From contig NC_061511.1 of the NCBI RefSeq assembly GCF_022539505.1, forward strand, positions 36,879,144 to 36,943,143: DNA of 64,000 nucleotides, given 5' to 3'. The notes beneath the pieces were generated by a model. It searched no databases. It had not been told where the DNA came from and was given only the letters and a program-made list of their open reading frames with translations. Origin of the DNA: Lolium rigidum. Its lineage: Eukaryota > Streptophyta > Magnoliopsida > Poales > Poaceae. Within the stretch, counting starts at the first letter, position 1. Each line of letters opens with the position of its first letter. The position numbers and the translations under genes were made by a program. Shown here piece after piece: positions 1 to 10,561 of this stretch.

Positions 1-829
1 CCTCATTCTTATCACCACAAGACATATTACGTTCCATGGTAGGAGGTACCGTGGAACCCTTAGCCATAAGGCATATATGAGGACCGTGAGATAAAGATGA
101 GGAGTTACTTGAGGCTCCTTTCAAGATCTTGTCTTGACCAATAGAATCTTTGGTTTCCTCTACATTGTTAGACACACAACAACTAGAGGAAATAGAATCA
201 TTTTTATCATGGCCACAAGACAATGCAAGCATATCATCATTAGATTTATTCAAGCAACTTACACATGATATGCAAGGACTATCAACACAAGCATGTAAAT
301 CATTTCTAGTGCTAGATGTGTTTGAGTCCGTAGATGAAGCATTGCAATGAGATAGAGATGAAGAATCATCAATAGTAAGCTCAATATCAACATTGCAATT
401 TTCATCACCACTCACCATATCATTACCTTGTGTCTTGACACACTTTGGTGAAGTGGATGAAGATGAGAACTCATCACGGCCGGAAGTGGAAGCAATGCAA
501 TCATCCTTAATAATATTGGACACATCATATTTATCTTGAATTTTTGTCCATAACTCATGAGCGCTCCAAAAAGGCAAGTATGGAAAAAGACCTACATCTC
601 GCAAAGCATTCATAAGAACATTAGAAGCTTGAGAATTGAGATATAATTTTTTCTCATCCTCTAAAGATAGACTTTGTGAATCCATAGGAGGATAAAAACC
701 TATATCTACAATTTTCTCCATATGAGGGTCAATGTCCCGAAAATGACTAAGCATGCAAATTTTCCAAACATCATAATTTGTGCCATCTAATATAAGAGTG
801 TTATCGTGAACTAATCCTCTAGCCGACAT
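1..829 (-). CDS. gag-like polyprotein N-terminus of C1 (partial)
   Basis: From the ATG at 829-827 the minus strand stays open for 276 codons to the window edge without a stop. The first about 110 residues have the look of the N-terminal gag region of plant Copia elements: LDGTNYDVWKICML near residue 13, then a short helix-rich stretch with FYPPMD and HELWTKIQDKYD. The remainder is Ser/Asp/Cys-rich with several CxxC-like pairs (around bases 180-300) but no clear CCHC knuckle in view. The start is the first ATG downstream of the primer site, 42 bp away. The frame looks intact, so this copy may be young. The 3' part, including pol, lies to the left. Confidence 0.75.
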   Translation of the reverse strand, partial: MSARGLVHDNTLILDGTNYDVWKICMLSHFRDIDPHMEKIVDIGFYPPMDSQSLSLEDEKKLYLNSQASNVLMNALRDVGLFPYLPFWSAHELWTKIQDKYDVSNIIKDDCIASTSGRDEFSSSSTSPKCVKTQGNDMVSGDENCNVDIELTIDDSSSLSHCNASSTDSNTSSTRNDLHACVDSPCISCVSCLNKSNDDMLALSCGHDKNDSISSSCCVSNNVEETKDSIGQDKILKGASSNSSSLSHGPHICLMAKGSTVPPTMERNMSCGDKNE

Positions 830-870
830 CTTTACTCTCAAGGCGGTGAAGCCTAAGAATGAGAGACCTT

Positions 871-882
871 GCTCTGATACCA
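871..882 (-). other. C1 primer-binding site
   Basis: The minus strand reads TGGTATCAGAGC, the 12-mer complementary to the 3' end of plant initiator tRNA-Met. It lies two bases beyond the LTR end at 885. This is the usual site of minus-strand DNA priming for Copia elements. Confidence 0.85.
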
Positions 883-1011
883 ATTGAAAGGACACGGATG
901 TCGCCTAGAGGGGGGGGGGGTGAATAGGCGACTTAAAACTTTTACGAGATGGGCTTAACAAATGCGGAATAAAACTAGCGTTTACTTTGTCAAGCCCAAA
1001 GCCTATAAACT

Positions 1012-1087
1012 ATGGTTCACCTATGTGCACCAACAACTTATTCTAAGCAATGGTTCACCTATGTGCACCAACAACTTATGCTAAGCA
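1012..1087. repeat. 38-bp tandem duplication in C1 LTR
   Basis: Two adjacent copies (1012-1049 and 1050-1087) begin ATGGTTCACCTATGTG and end TAAGCA. They differ by one visible base. Confidence 0.85.
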
Positions 1088-1425
1088 AGACAAGCAACTT
1101 ATGTGATAGCAAGATATATATATAACTTCAAGCACGATGGCTATCACAAAGTAAAGTGCATAAGTAAAGAGCTCGGGTATAGGAATAACCGAAGTGACGT
1201 GGAGACAACGATGTAGCCCGAAGTTCACACTCTTGCGAGTGCTACTCTCCGTTGGAGCGGTGTGGAGGACAAGTCACTCCAAATGCACGAGGGCCACCGT
1301 ATTCTCCTCGAGAATTCCCACCAAAAGGGATGTCCTCGATCCACTATGGGACCTTAGGAAGGTCACCGAACCCGCACAAAGCTTGGGGCTATCTCCACAA
1401 CTTAATTGGAGGCTCCCAATAAATT

Positions 1426-1642
1426 GCCACAAAGGCCTTGCCCTTGAAGATTCTCCACAACTTAATTGGAGTCCCCAAGAACACCACTAAGATGCCACAA
1501 AGGCCTTGCCCTTGAAGATTCTCCACAACTTAATTGGAGTCCCCAAGAACACCACTAAGATGCCACAAAGGCCTTGCCCTTGAAGATTCTCCACAACTTA
1601 ATTGGAGTCCCCAAGAACACCACTAAGATGCCACAAAGGCCT
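1426..1642. repeat. 68-bp minisatellite in C1 LTR
   Basis: Three essentially identical 68-bp units start at 1426, 1494 and 1562, each beginning GCCACAAAGGCCTTGCCC. A 13-bp partial unit follows at 1630-1642, and a diverged half copy (CTCCACAACTTAATTGGAGG) precedes at about 1393-1412. Confidence 0.9.
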
Positions 1643-2104
1643 AGAATCCGTCTAGGGTTCCAAGAACCCAAGAGTAACAACCTTCTTGCTTTCACCTCCA
1701 CGAATCACCGTGGAGAACTCAAACCGATGCACCAAATGCAATGGCAAGAACACCACAAAGATGCTCAAGTCCTTCTCTCTCAAATTCCAACAAAGCTACA
1801 AAAGCTATTGGGGGAATAAGAGAGGAAGAACAAATAAGAGGAGGAACACCAAATTTCTCCAAGATCTAGATCTAGTGGATTCCCCTCACAAAGAGAGGGA
1901 TTTGATTGGTAAGAATGTAGATCTAGATCTCCTCTTCCTTTTCCCTCAAAAAGATTCAAGAAGCATAGGAGGAGTAGAGGGAAAGGGAAGCTCTCAAGGT
2001 CAACAATGGTGGAGAGCACTTGGAGGAAGAGGTAGCTGCCCAAGGAGGAAGAAGGGGGGCTTAAATACCCCCTCCCATCGAAATATGACCGTTTGGGTGT
2101 GCTC

Positions 2105-2292
2105 AGGCCGGATTTTCCGGGCCGGATATTTGCAAAATATCCGGGCCCCAAAAAACGGCTAAGGACAAGAGAAAACTGCTCTCAGGATGGGGGCCGGATA
2201 TTTGCCGGATATTTGCCCGGATTTGTCCAAAAACCGGATTTTTCCGGGGGGCCGGATTATCCGCCCCAAACTTGGGCCGGAATATCCGCCCC
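2105..2292. repeat. CCGGAT-rich palindromic block in C1 LTR
   Basis: About ten near-palindromic CCGGATATTTGC, ATATCCGG and CCGGATTTTTCCGG motifs lie within 190 bp, embedded in G and C runs. The block could fold into several hairpins. Function is unknown; regulatory or structural roles are guesses. Confidence 0.6.
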
Positions 2293-2534
2293 CCTGAAAA
2301 CTGGCAGAAACATCAAACCGAAACGGGCATAACTTTAGCATCCGGACTCCGATTTTGATGATCTTGGGCTTGTTTTAAAGCTAGGAACAAGCTCTACAAG
2401 ATCATGCAGGAAACCATCATAGTCCAACAAGGGAGGATAGAAACAAATGATGAAAGGTTTGACCTATCTAAAAAAGACATACCGGTAAAACCTCCAATCT
2501 TGAAAATGCAACAAGTTGCCCGTGCAAAAACCAT

Positions 2535-2756
2535 TCTTGATGAACTAGAGCTTGTCATGAGAATAAACACAAGCTCTAAATCATCACATGGATAAGATCC
2601 AAATAATAACCAAGAAAGATGATGAACCAAACTCGAAAACGCAACAAGTGATTTATGCAAAATCCGTTTTCGATGAACTAGAGCTTGTCATGAGAATAAG
2701 CACAAGCTCTAAAACATCACATGGATAAGGTCCAAATAACAACCAAGAAAGATGAT
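2535..2756. repeat. Direct duplication of about 90 bp in C1 LTR
   Basis: A segment beginning GATGAACTAGAGCTTGTCAT occurs near 2539 and again near 2670. Both copies run through ACACAAGCTCTAAA and CATCACATGGATAAG to AACCAAGAAAGATGATG. The copies are about 130 bp apart and differ at a few positions. Confidence 0.8.
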
Positions 2757-2780
2757 GCAAGGATGCAAAGGTTTGAGCTC

Positions 2781-2858
2781 TCTCCGAACGATACGATCGA
2801 GTTACTCACTCGAGAGCCCTCTCCGAACGATACGATCGAGTTACTCACTCGAGAGCCC
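2781..2858. repeat. 39-bp tandem duplication in C1 LTR
   Basis: Two perfect copies (2781-2819 and 2820-2858) of a unit starting TCTCCGAACGATACGATC. Each contains ACTCACTCGAGAG. Confidence 0.85.
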
Positions 2859-3042
2859 TCTTGATAGTACGGCAACTAAACTATAAACCAGTCTCCAACT
2901 ACACTATGAGACCGGTGAGAAAGAAACCCTATCAAGAGCAAACCTTATACTTGCGCATTCCACTTGAGCTTGATGACGACGATCTTGACCTCAACAAGAT
3001 GGAACGCCTTTCTTGCTTGTGCTTGCTTGACGAAGTCTTGTA

Positions 3043-3190
3043 GATTGCTCCCCCATAAACCACCATGGGAGAGCTTCTTCTTCGGCGCATCTTCACATAA
3101 CCATGACCACCATGTGGATTGCTCCCCCATAATCCACCATGGGAGAGCTTCTTCTTTGGCGCATCTTCACATATCCATGATCACCATATG
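3043..3190. repeat. 74-bp tandem duplication in C1 LTR
   Basis: Two copies (3043-3116 and 3117-3190) begin GATTGCTCCCCCATAA and contain CACCATGGGAGAGCTTCTTC. They differ at about five sites. Confidence 0.85.
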
Positions 3191-3558
3191 GATGGCAAGA
3201 CTCAAGCAAAGGATCTCTTCGAGATGGCTCATCTTGGACTTGCACATCATTACTCCATGGCAAGCTTCAAGCTTATGAACTCTTCGAGTTGGCTCATCTT
3301 GAACTTGCACTTCATTTCTTCATTCTTCATCATGTTGATGTTTTGAAGTAACTTGAGGGCTCACTTCATCTTCATCTTCAAGACATACTTGACACTTGAT
3401 ATCCTTCATCAATTTCTTCTTATTGCAACCTTGAAGCCAACATATGGTTCAAGAATTGCCTATGGACAACTCCTACAAATATAACTCAATGCAAACATTA
3501 GTCCATAGGGATTGTCATTAATTACCAAAACCACACATGGGGGCCCCATGCACTTTCA

Positions 3559-4225
3559 GTAATATTCAATGTTATGATATTTAAGTTGTGGTGTTATTCT
3601 TCTAGTGGTGTCGTGTGAACGTCGACTACACGACACTTCACCTTTATGGGCCTAGGGGAATGCATCTTGTACTCGTTTGCCAATTGCGGGGTTGCCGGAG
3701 TGACGAAACCCGAGCCCCCGTTGGTATATCGATGCAGGAGGGATCGCAGGATCTCGCAGTTTAAGGCTCGTGGTTAGATTTATCTTAATTACTTTCTTGT
3801 AGTTGCGGATGCTTGCAAGGGGTATAATCACAAGTATGTATTAGTCCTAGGAAGGGCGGTACATTAGCATAGGTTCACCCACACAACACTTATCAAAACA
3901 ATGAAGATTAATTAGCCGTATGTAGTGAAAGCACTAGACTAAAATCCCGTGTGTCCTCGAGAACGTTTGGTCATTATAAGTAAACAAACCGGCTTGTCCT
4001 TTGTGCTAAAAAGGATTGGGCCACTCGCTGCAATTGTTACTCTCGCACTTTACTTACTCGTACTTTATTCATCCGTTACATCAAAACCCCCGAATACCGG
4101 TCCGTGAGCATTTACGATGAATCCTTCATCGAAACTGCTTGTCAACACCTTCTGCTCCTCGTTGGGATCGACATTCTTACTTATCGAAGATACTACGATA
4201 CACCCCCTATACTTGTGGGTCATCA
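3559..4225 (+). repeat. A1 5' LTR, right-hand 667 bp
   Basis: Matches A1's 3' LTR segment 45098-45764 base for base in length, with about eleven substitutions or small indels. It ends GTGGGTCATCA just before the primer site. Its left 835 bp would lie beyond C1, outside the window. A 68-codon ORF at 4104 crosses the LTR end and is not credible as a gene. Confidence 0.9.
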
Positions 4226-4236
4226 AGACTATTTTC

Positions 4237-4254
4237 TGGCGCCGTTGCCGGGGA
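4237..4254 (+). other. A1 primer-binding site
   Basis: TGGCGCCGTTGCCGGGGA lies 11 bp after the LTR end. The same sequence sits next to the 5' LTRs of N2, N5 and N6, so all four elements use the same primer tRNA. Confidence 0.88.
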
Positions 4255-4342
4255 GTGAAGCGCTATTGGTAAGAGGAATTGGTAAGGGAAATTTCTACTG
4301 TTTGTGCTGATTTTATTTTCTCGCTCGCTGCTATAACTCATT

Positions 4343-6032
4343 ATGGAGAGATCTTCTCTTGAGTGTTTATTTGGGAAATATACTACTACTGCAAAGGTAG
4401 TGGATGAGGCGCCAGGTAAGGAAGAATTACCATACAAAATACCTATGAAAATTATTGAACGTGTAGTGGGTAACCGTTATACAGGGGATGGAACTGTCCA
4501 CCCTAGAGATCATTTATTGTTCTTACATGAATTATGCGGTTTATTCAAGTGTGCAGGTATTGCTATGGATGAAGTGAGGAAGAAACTATTCTCTGTATCG
4601 CTGTCTGGTAAAGCGGCACATTGGTATAAATTACTGGATAATGGGGATTCTCTTGAATGGAATGATATTGTGCCCCGGTTTTATTCTAAGTTCTATCCTC
4701 CAAGTGAGATTCACAAAGATCGGAATCGCATATATAATTTTTGGCCTCATGAAGGAGAAAGTATTGCCCAAGCGTGGGGGAGATTGAAGTCTTTAATGCT
4801 CAAATGCCCCATTCATGAGCTTCCTGGTAATATTATTATTGATAATTTCTATGCAAGACTTTCTTTTCAAGACAAGACCTTGCTGGATACTTCTTGTTCT
4901 GGATCATTTACACGCAACAAGGAAGAGTTTAAAAGGGACCTTCTTAATCGGATCCAAGAAAATACCGAAGGATGGGAGAACGACAAGGATAGAGAATCAG
5001 GTATAATTTATGATTATAAATGCATTGAAGCTTTTATGGATACTGATAAATTTCGTAATATGAGTGCTACTTATGGTCTTGATTCTCAAGTTGCTGCAAA
5101 CCTTTATAAAGCTTTTGCTTCTCATTATGAATTGCCTAAGAAGAACTTTGATAAGTATCATGAACCGTATAAAGATAAAATTGATTCATCTATAAATAAA
5201 TGTGTTGTAGTTGAAACTGTTGATCATGTTATTCCTGAAGCTTATATTGAAAAAACTCCTTTCCCTGCTAAAATGAAGGAGTACTATGTTATAAATAGTG
5301 TGGTTCATAAAAGTGAAAATAAACCTATAGAACCCGAAGAACAAATAAAAGTTGAACCTGCTGTTGCAATTGTTAAAGATCTTGTGACTGAAAATGTGGA
5401 AGATGGTCATATTATTTTCTGTGAAGATGCTTCTAATATTGTTTCGCATCCTAATAAGTCTAGGAAAGCTAGTGTTCCTATGCTATCCGTTAGAATTGGT
5501 GATCATTGTTATTATGGATTATGTGATATTGGTGCAAGTATTAGTGCTATTCCTTATGAGCTTTACACGGAGATTATGCACGAAATTGGTTCTTGTGAAC
5601 TTGAAGATATTGATGTGGTTATTCGGCTGGCTAATAGAGAAACTATCTCTCCAATTGGTATTATTCGAGATGTGGAAGTTCTATGTGGTAAGATTAAATA
5701 TCCTGCTAACTTTTTGGTACTTGGTTCTGCTGCTAGTAAATATTATCCTATCATTTTTGGTAGACCTTTTCTAAATACTTGTGGAGCTATTATAGATTGC
5801 AAGAAAGAGAAAATTTTGACTAAATTTGCTGGTGAATCTTATGAGTTTAACTTCTCTAAATTTACCAAAACCCCTTATAAAATTGATTCGCCTAATAGTG
5901 ATTTTAAAGTTGAACAGTGTGCATCTATTGCTCTTGCTCCTAATAATCCTTTGCAGCAACATTTGGAGAATAGTGAGAGTGAAGTTTTTAGGGAAGAAAG
6001 AAATGAGCTTGATGAAATTTTCCTTCGTCAAT
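4343..6032 (+). CDS. A1 gag-protease, interrupted by N2
   Basis: The structural gag domain (roughly residues 35-230) has the Retrotrans_gag pattern, including AAHWYKLLDNGDSLEWND and FYPPSEIHKDRNRIYNF, and would form the virus-like particle in the cytoplasm. No CCHC knuckle is seen. Near residue 392 the sequence CDIGASISAIPYEL is the active-site region of a retroviral-type aspartic protease, with I in the second position of the D-x-G triad. It is followed by IIFGRPFLNT, the usual flap-distal motif. The start is the first ATG after the primer site. The frame is open to 6032, where N2 enters. The 29 residues that would follow belong to the N2 LTR and are not gag. Across the N2 insertion the phase of the codon at 6032 matches the pol frame resuming at 38591, so both halves were one ORF. 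Confidence 0.88.
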
Positions 6033-7535
6033 TGATGTCTACGGGTGCTTCTATTCTTGTAGACAGTGTTGGGCCTCCAAGAGCAGAGGTTTGTAGAACA
6101 GCAGCAAGTTTCCCTTAAGTGGATCACCCAAGGTTTATCGAACTCAGGGAGGAAGAGGTCAAAGATATCCCTCTCATGCAACCCTGCAACCACAAAGCAA
6201 GAAGTCTCTTGTGTCCCCAACACACCTAATAGGTGCACTAGTTCGGCGAAGAGATAGTGAAATACAGGTGGTATGAATGAATATGAGCAGTAGTAACGGC
6301 GCCGGAAAATAGCTTGTCGGCGTGTAGTTGATGGTGGTTATATGGCAGCAGTAGTAACACGATAGAAACGAGTAAACAAGCAGCGATAGCGGTATTTAGG
6401 AACAAGGCATAGGGATCATACTTTCACTAGTGGACACTCTCAACATTGATCGCATAATAAATAACTCTTTCTCATATGTGCTACATACACTCTTTTGTTG
6501 GATGATGAACACATTGCGTAGGATTACACGAACCCTCAATGCCGGAGTTAACAAGCTCCACAATTCAATGTTCATATTTAAATAACCTTAGAGCATAATA
6601 GATCATTGCAAAATAAACCAAGAACTAACATAGTGCACACACTGTCCACATTACACTATGAAGGAGGAATAGATCACATCAATACTATCATAATGATAAT
6701 TAACTCCACAATCTACAAGAGATCATAATCATAGCCTACAACAAGAACCACACGGTGCACACACTAGTCACCTTTACACCATGCAGGAGGAATAGACTAC
6801 TTTAATAACATCACATGAGTAGCACACAACTAGTAGCGATACAAAGCTCATCATATGGATCTCAATCATGTAAAGCAGCTCATGAGATCATTGTATTGAA
6901 GTACATAGGAGAGAGATTAACCACATAGCTACCGGTACAACCTCGAGCCTTGATGGAGAACTACTCCCTCCTCATGGGAGACAGCAGCGTTGATGGAGAT
7001 AGCGGTGGTGTCGATGGAGGAGCCTTCCGGGGGCACTTCCCCGTCCCGGCGGCGTGTCGGAACAGAGACTCATGTCCCCCAGATCTTGGCTTCGCGATGG
7101 CGGCGGCTCTAGAAGGTTTCTCATACCGTGGTTTTTCCGTATCGAGGTTTTAGGTCTGGGACCTTTATATAGGCGAAGAGGCGGAGTCGGAGGGGCGACG
7201 AGGCGGCGACACCATAGGGGGGCGCGGCCCAGGCCCTGGCCGCCCTATCATCTGGGGCCCACAGGGCCCTCCTCTGGCGGCTCTCGTGTGTTCTGGATGC
7301 TTCCGGGCAAAATAGGAACCTGGGCGTTGATTTCGTCCAATTCTAAGAATATTTCGTTACTAGGATTTCTGAAACCAAAAACAGCAGAAAACAGGAACTA
7401 GCACTTCGGCATCTTGTTAATAGGTTAGTTCCAGAAAATGCACGAATATGACATAAAGTGTGCATAAAACATGTAGATATCATCAATAATGTGGCATGGA
7501 ACATAAGAAATTATCGATACGTCGGAGACGTATCA
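6033..7535 (-). repeat. N2 3' LTR (1503 bp)
   Basis: Plus strand TGATGTCTACGGG ... GACGTATCA. On the minus strand a TATA box CCTATATAAAGG lies at 7173-7162. A copy of the primer-site/LTR junction is embedded at 6295-6316. The right terminus carries a perfect 8-bp inverted repeat, GATACGTC/GACGTATC, around GGA (7516-7534). Small ORFs inside do not look coding. Confidence 0.9.
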
Positions 7536-7880
7536 GCATCCCCAAGCTTAGTTACTGCTCGTCCCGAGCGAGTAAACGATAACAAAGATAATTTCGAAGT
7601 GACATGCCGTCATAACCTTGATCATACTATTTGTAAACATATGTAATGAATGCAGCGATCAAAACAATGGTAATGACATGAGTAAACAAGTGAATCATAA
7701 AGCAAAGACTTTTCATGAATAGTACTTCAAGACAAGCATCAATAAGTCTTGCATAAGAGTTAACTCATAAAGCAATAAATCAAAGTAAAGGCATTGAAGC
7801 AACACAATGGAAGATTAAGTTTCAGCGGTTGCTTTCAACTTGTAACATGTATCTCTCATGGATAATTGTCAATGCAAAGC
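7536..7880 (-). other. N2 polypurine tract and 3' UTR, left of G3
   Basis: GCATCCCCAAGCTTAG at 7536-7551 is the complement of the polypurine tract that primes plus-strand DNA next to the 3' LTR. The rest is AT-rich 3' UTR shared with N5 and N6, without an ORF. AAAGC at 7876-7880 is the left copy of the G3 target duplication. Confidence 0.8.
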
Positions 7881-9945
7881 TGTAACACCCCAAATTTAAA
7901 AACAAAGAGAAAATGAATTTCCTTTTTCCAAAAATGAGAACCAACAAAAACTTTTCTTATATAGGGTGCTATGCTTAGTGCTCCTACCTATTACTTGTGT
8001 TTTTGCCATGATGGGTGTAAGTATGCTTATGTGATAAACCCTAAAACCCTAAAGTGATCAAGTGAAGATCACAAACCAAATGAAATTAAAAGAGAAAGAA
8101 ATCAAATAAGAAAAAAACCCTAAACCCTAACCTTCTCAAAAATCATTTGGATCTATTTTGAGAAACCAAGATAAAAGAAAAAGATATAGGTGGGCCTATA
8201 GCTCTAATATATAAAGTTTGAACTCTACCATGCTTTCTTCTCTAAATAGTGATGAACCATGGTAAACCCCACTAAGACCTAAACCTCATCTTCTGTATCA
8301 CCATCTATTTAAAACAAAATAAAAAGAGGTGATCTTAAATAAGAAAAAGGGGCATATGCAAGCCCATGGCTACTTTGTGTAAAAACTAAAACTTTGTTTG
8401 CTTACCTTGTGTGGATGTTTGGAAATACCTCAACACACTCAACCAGGTACTTACCAACCAATTTAAGCGAGACTCAAAATAAAATCCAACATATGCATAG
8501 AGGCATATGTGGCACTTAGCCAAATTATCAAATCTTGACCTAGCCACCCCATTGTCCTAAAATGGTTTGAACCTTTCACCCAACTCATTCTAACACCAAA
8601 TAAACCTCACTCTTGTCAAAGTGAAGCAAAGAAAAATAAAAGAATAAAAGTTAGAAAATCACAAAACCCTTACATATGGTTTATGAAATTTTTCTAAATC
8701 TTGGACCTAGATCATTTTGGTCTTCACCATTAGTTGTATTATGTTACTACACACTTTTTACAACTTTTTGAATCAAAGAAACACAAATCAAATCAAACTC
8801 AAACTCAAAATTGGCTCACATACAATAATGGTCAAATCTGTCTTTTATAATCTGGTCACCACTTTGAGCCCCTGCAATTCAATATTTTCAAACTAAATTT
8901 TCTCAACTCATGGCATGTCATCCAAGAGGACATCAAGATGAACACTTTTTGTAAAGATCACCATGCCAAATTCTTTCTTGATCAATAGCTATGCTCATCC
9001 AAAGTTGCAACATTTTAACAAGTGTAACAATCTCCCACTTATCAATTTTGCAACTCTTTGATTCTAACAATTCCACCACCACCTCTCATCATCTCTGGTC
9101 TTTTCTAACTCAACTAAACACACACAATTAAAATTGGTCAACCATTTGAATTTAATCAAATTTGGACAAATTGCACAAAATTCAACTATGGAACTTTTTG
9201 ACATCATTTGAACTAGTGCTCTACACAAACCTAATCTACACCACACTACTCTAAATGATTCCCCTGCTCCCTCTCACCCCTAATGACCCACAGTAACCCT
9301 AAGGAGAGAGGAGGGCAAGCTAGGGCATGGCCATGCCGGCCATGTCACCACCCCGACGCACCTCCCCTCTTCTCCTTCATCGCCACCACTGGCCACCGTG
9401 CCAAATGTCGCCACCTAGCTCCCCTACACCAGACTACACCAGCCCTTGTCGAGGAGGACGTCGACAGCCGCCGCACGACGCGCGCCCAGGACGGCCAGGA
9501 CATGCCGCTGACGTCGCAGCAGTGCACGTACGGGCACCACTGGACACGCGCCGCGCCACCACCTCGGTCACGCCCTGTACCTCCTCTCGACGCCGTGAGC
9601 ATCACCATGCCACCACGGACGCGCCAGACACGTGCGCGACCACTACCCTTGCCCGCCGTCGCCGGAGACAAGGACGGAATCCCGCCGCATCCGCGCCAGT
9701 ACAAGCCATCGCCCGACAGTCGTACACCTCGCCGTACCGCGCCATTAATGCCCCAAGGACCGCCGTGACGTCGCCTACCTCCTGCGCACCTTCCTCGCTC
9801 CTTCGTCGCCCTGGAATGACGACTTCACCATTGACCTCGCCCGCGCCCCGCAGCACCCTTGCCATCTATAAATACCGCGTTCCCTGGACGAAGCTGAGCA
9901 CACCATCTCGTTCCCCATCCTCCACTGCCTCTCCTCCACCCAGTA
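7881..9945 (+). repeat. G3 5' LTR, part 1 (left of T4)
   Basis: Matches 28490-30554. It begins TGTAACACCCCAAATTT, has plant telo-box-like AAACCCTAAACCCTAA near 8113-8130, and turns GC-rich after about 9280. TATAAATA at 9867-9874 is the likely promoter. T4 enters 71 bp after it. ORFs in the GC-rich part (9283-9865, both strands) recur in the other LTR with frameshifts and are not credible genes. Confidence 0.9.
9867..9874 (+). promoter_or_regulatory. TATA box of G3 5' LTR
   Basis: TATAAATA follows a GC-rich segment and is repeated identically in the 3' LTR at 30478-30485. The T4 insertion at 9946 would separate this promoter from the G3 gag. Confidence 0.6.
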
Positions 9946-10503
9946 TGTTGTGGGTATACTTCATGGGTGTACCATCGACAGTGCCTAGATCCGGCAAGCC
10001 CGGGTGGCCCACAGACGGTGATGAGGCATGTGGCCCATTGGGCGGCCCAGTTGCTGTTGATCATGAAGGAAGAGGTCCAGCCCAGGATCAGCAGGCCGGA
10101 TCCGTACCGACATAGGAGTAACCCGGATCCATGGAGGCCCATGAGGAACCCGGATCCAGTACGACGTATATGGAAGGCGGATCCGTGACGTGCACGGCAA
10201 GATATTGTACCGTAGTTAGGCTGTCTGTAATCCGGCTAGGACTCTCCATGTAAACCCTAGATCCGTGCGCCTTTATAAGCCGGATCCCGGGAGCCCTAGA
10301 GGCACAACCACAACTCATTGTAACAACGCGAAAGCGCCCGGATAATTCCGGACAAGCAGCGAGTAGGCCCCGTCATCGCGCGGGTGTTCCGAAGCTGGGT
10401 AACTCGCGTACCACCGTCCCGTGTGCACTCCGCCCTATGGCCCCTACTTCTTCTCCCCTCGTGAGGATCCCTCCTCCGAGGTACCGTCGATTAGGCAACG
10501 GCG
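9946..10503 (+). repeat. T4 5' LTR (558 bp)
   Basis: Starts TGTTGTGGGTATACTTC. The 3' end reads GGCG here against the expected GACA in the other LTR, two transitions. TTTATAAG at 10272-10279 is a plausible TATA box. The CGGATCC motif recurs about six times. Confidence 0.92.
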
Positions 10504-10505
10504 GT

Positions 10506-10522
10506 TGGCGCCCACCGTGGGG
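10506..10522 (+). other. T4 primer-binding site
   Basis: TGGCGCCCACCGTGGGG lies two bases after the LTR end, a form typical of Tat-lineage elements of grasses. Confidence 0.85.
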
Positions 10523-10561
10523 CTCGTGGCGTTCGGAGGCCGGAACCGGGAGGGTTCCGCC

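Larger units (their letters stand above)
1..3558 (-). mobile_element. C1: Copia-type LTR retrotransposon, 5' part
   Basis: On the minus strand this reads as a 5' LTR (3558 down to 885), a primer-binding site, and a gag-like ORF that leaves the window at base 1. The LTR has inverted ends TGAAAG/CTTTCA. The element lies inside the 5' LTR of A1: bases 3559 onward match A1's 3' LTR from 45098 onward, and GTAAT (3559-3563) is the visible half of the expected 5-bp target duplication. Assignment to Copia rests on the tRNA-iMet-type primer site and the character of the gag; pol is outside the window, so lineage is not assigned. Confidence 0.85.
885..3558 (-). repeat. C1 5' LTR (2674 bp)
   Basis: Bounded on the plus strand by TG (885) and CA (3558), with 6-bp inverted ends. 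It is long for a Copia LTR and carries several internal tandem duplications listed separately. It also holds an 11-G run (910-920), an AT-rich TATA-like stretch near 1116-1127, and a GC-rich block of CCGGAT motifs at 2105-2292. No coding potential is supported; short ORFs here are chance. Confidence 0.8.

Noticed and set aside
871..882. tRNA gene at primer-binding sites
   Set aside because: Only 12-18 bp of tRNA complementarity at each site; no cloverleaf. No tRNA or rRNA gene was recognised anywhere in the window.
1426..1642. Regular 68-bp repeats as a CRISPR-like array
   Set aside because: Units are contiguous with no unique spacers, and the context is a plant LTR.
6033..6118. C-terminal 29 residues appended to A1 gag
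   Set aside because: They are translated N2 LTR. The same peptide recurs at every N2/N5-type LTR start (37080, 47902, 52066).
8040..8130. CCCTAAA telomere-like repeats
   Set aside because: Only two to three copies, present identically in both G3 LTRs; a telo-box-like motif, not telomeric DNA.
9283..10142. Long GC-rich ORFs on both strands as host genes
   Set aside because: They overlap on all frames, lie in a G3 LTR and T4 LTR, and the G3 LTR copy at 29937-30591 has different frames.
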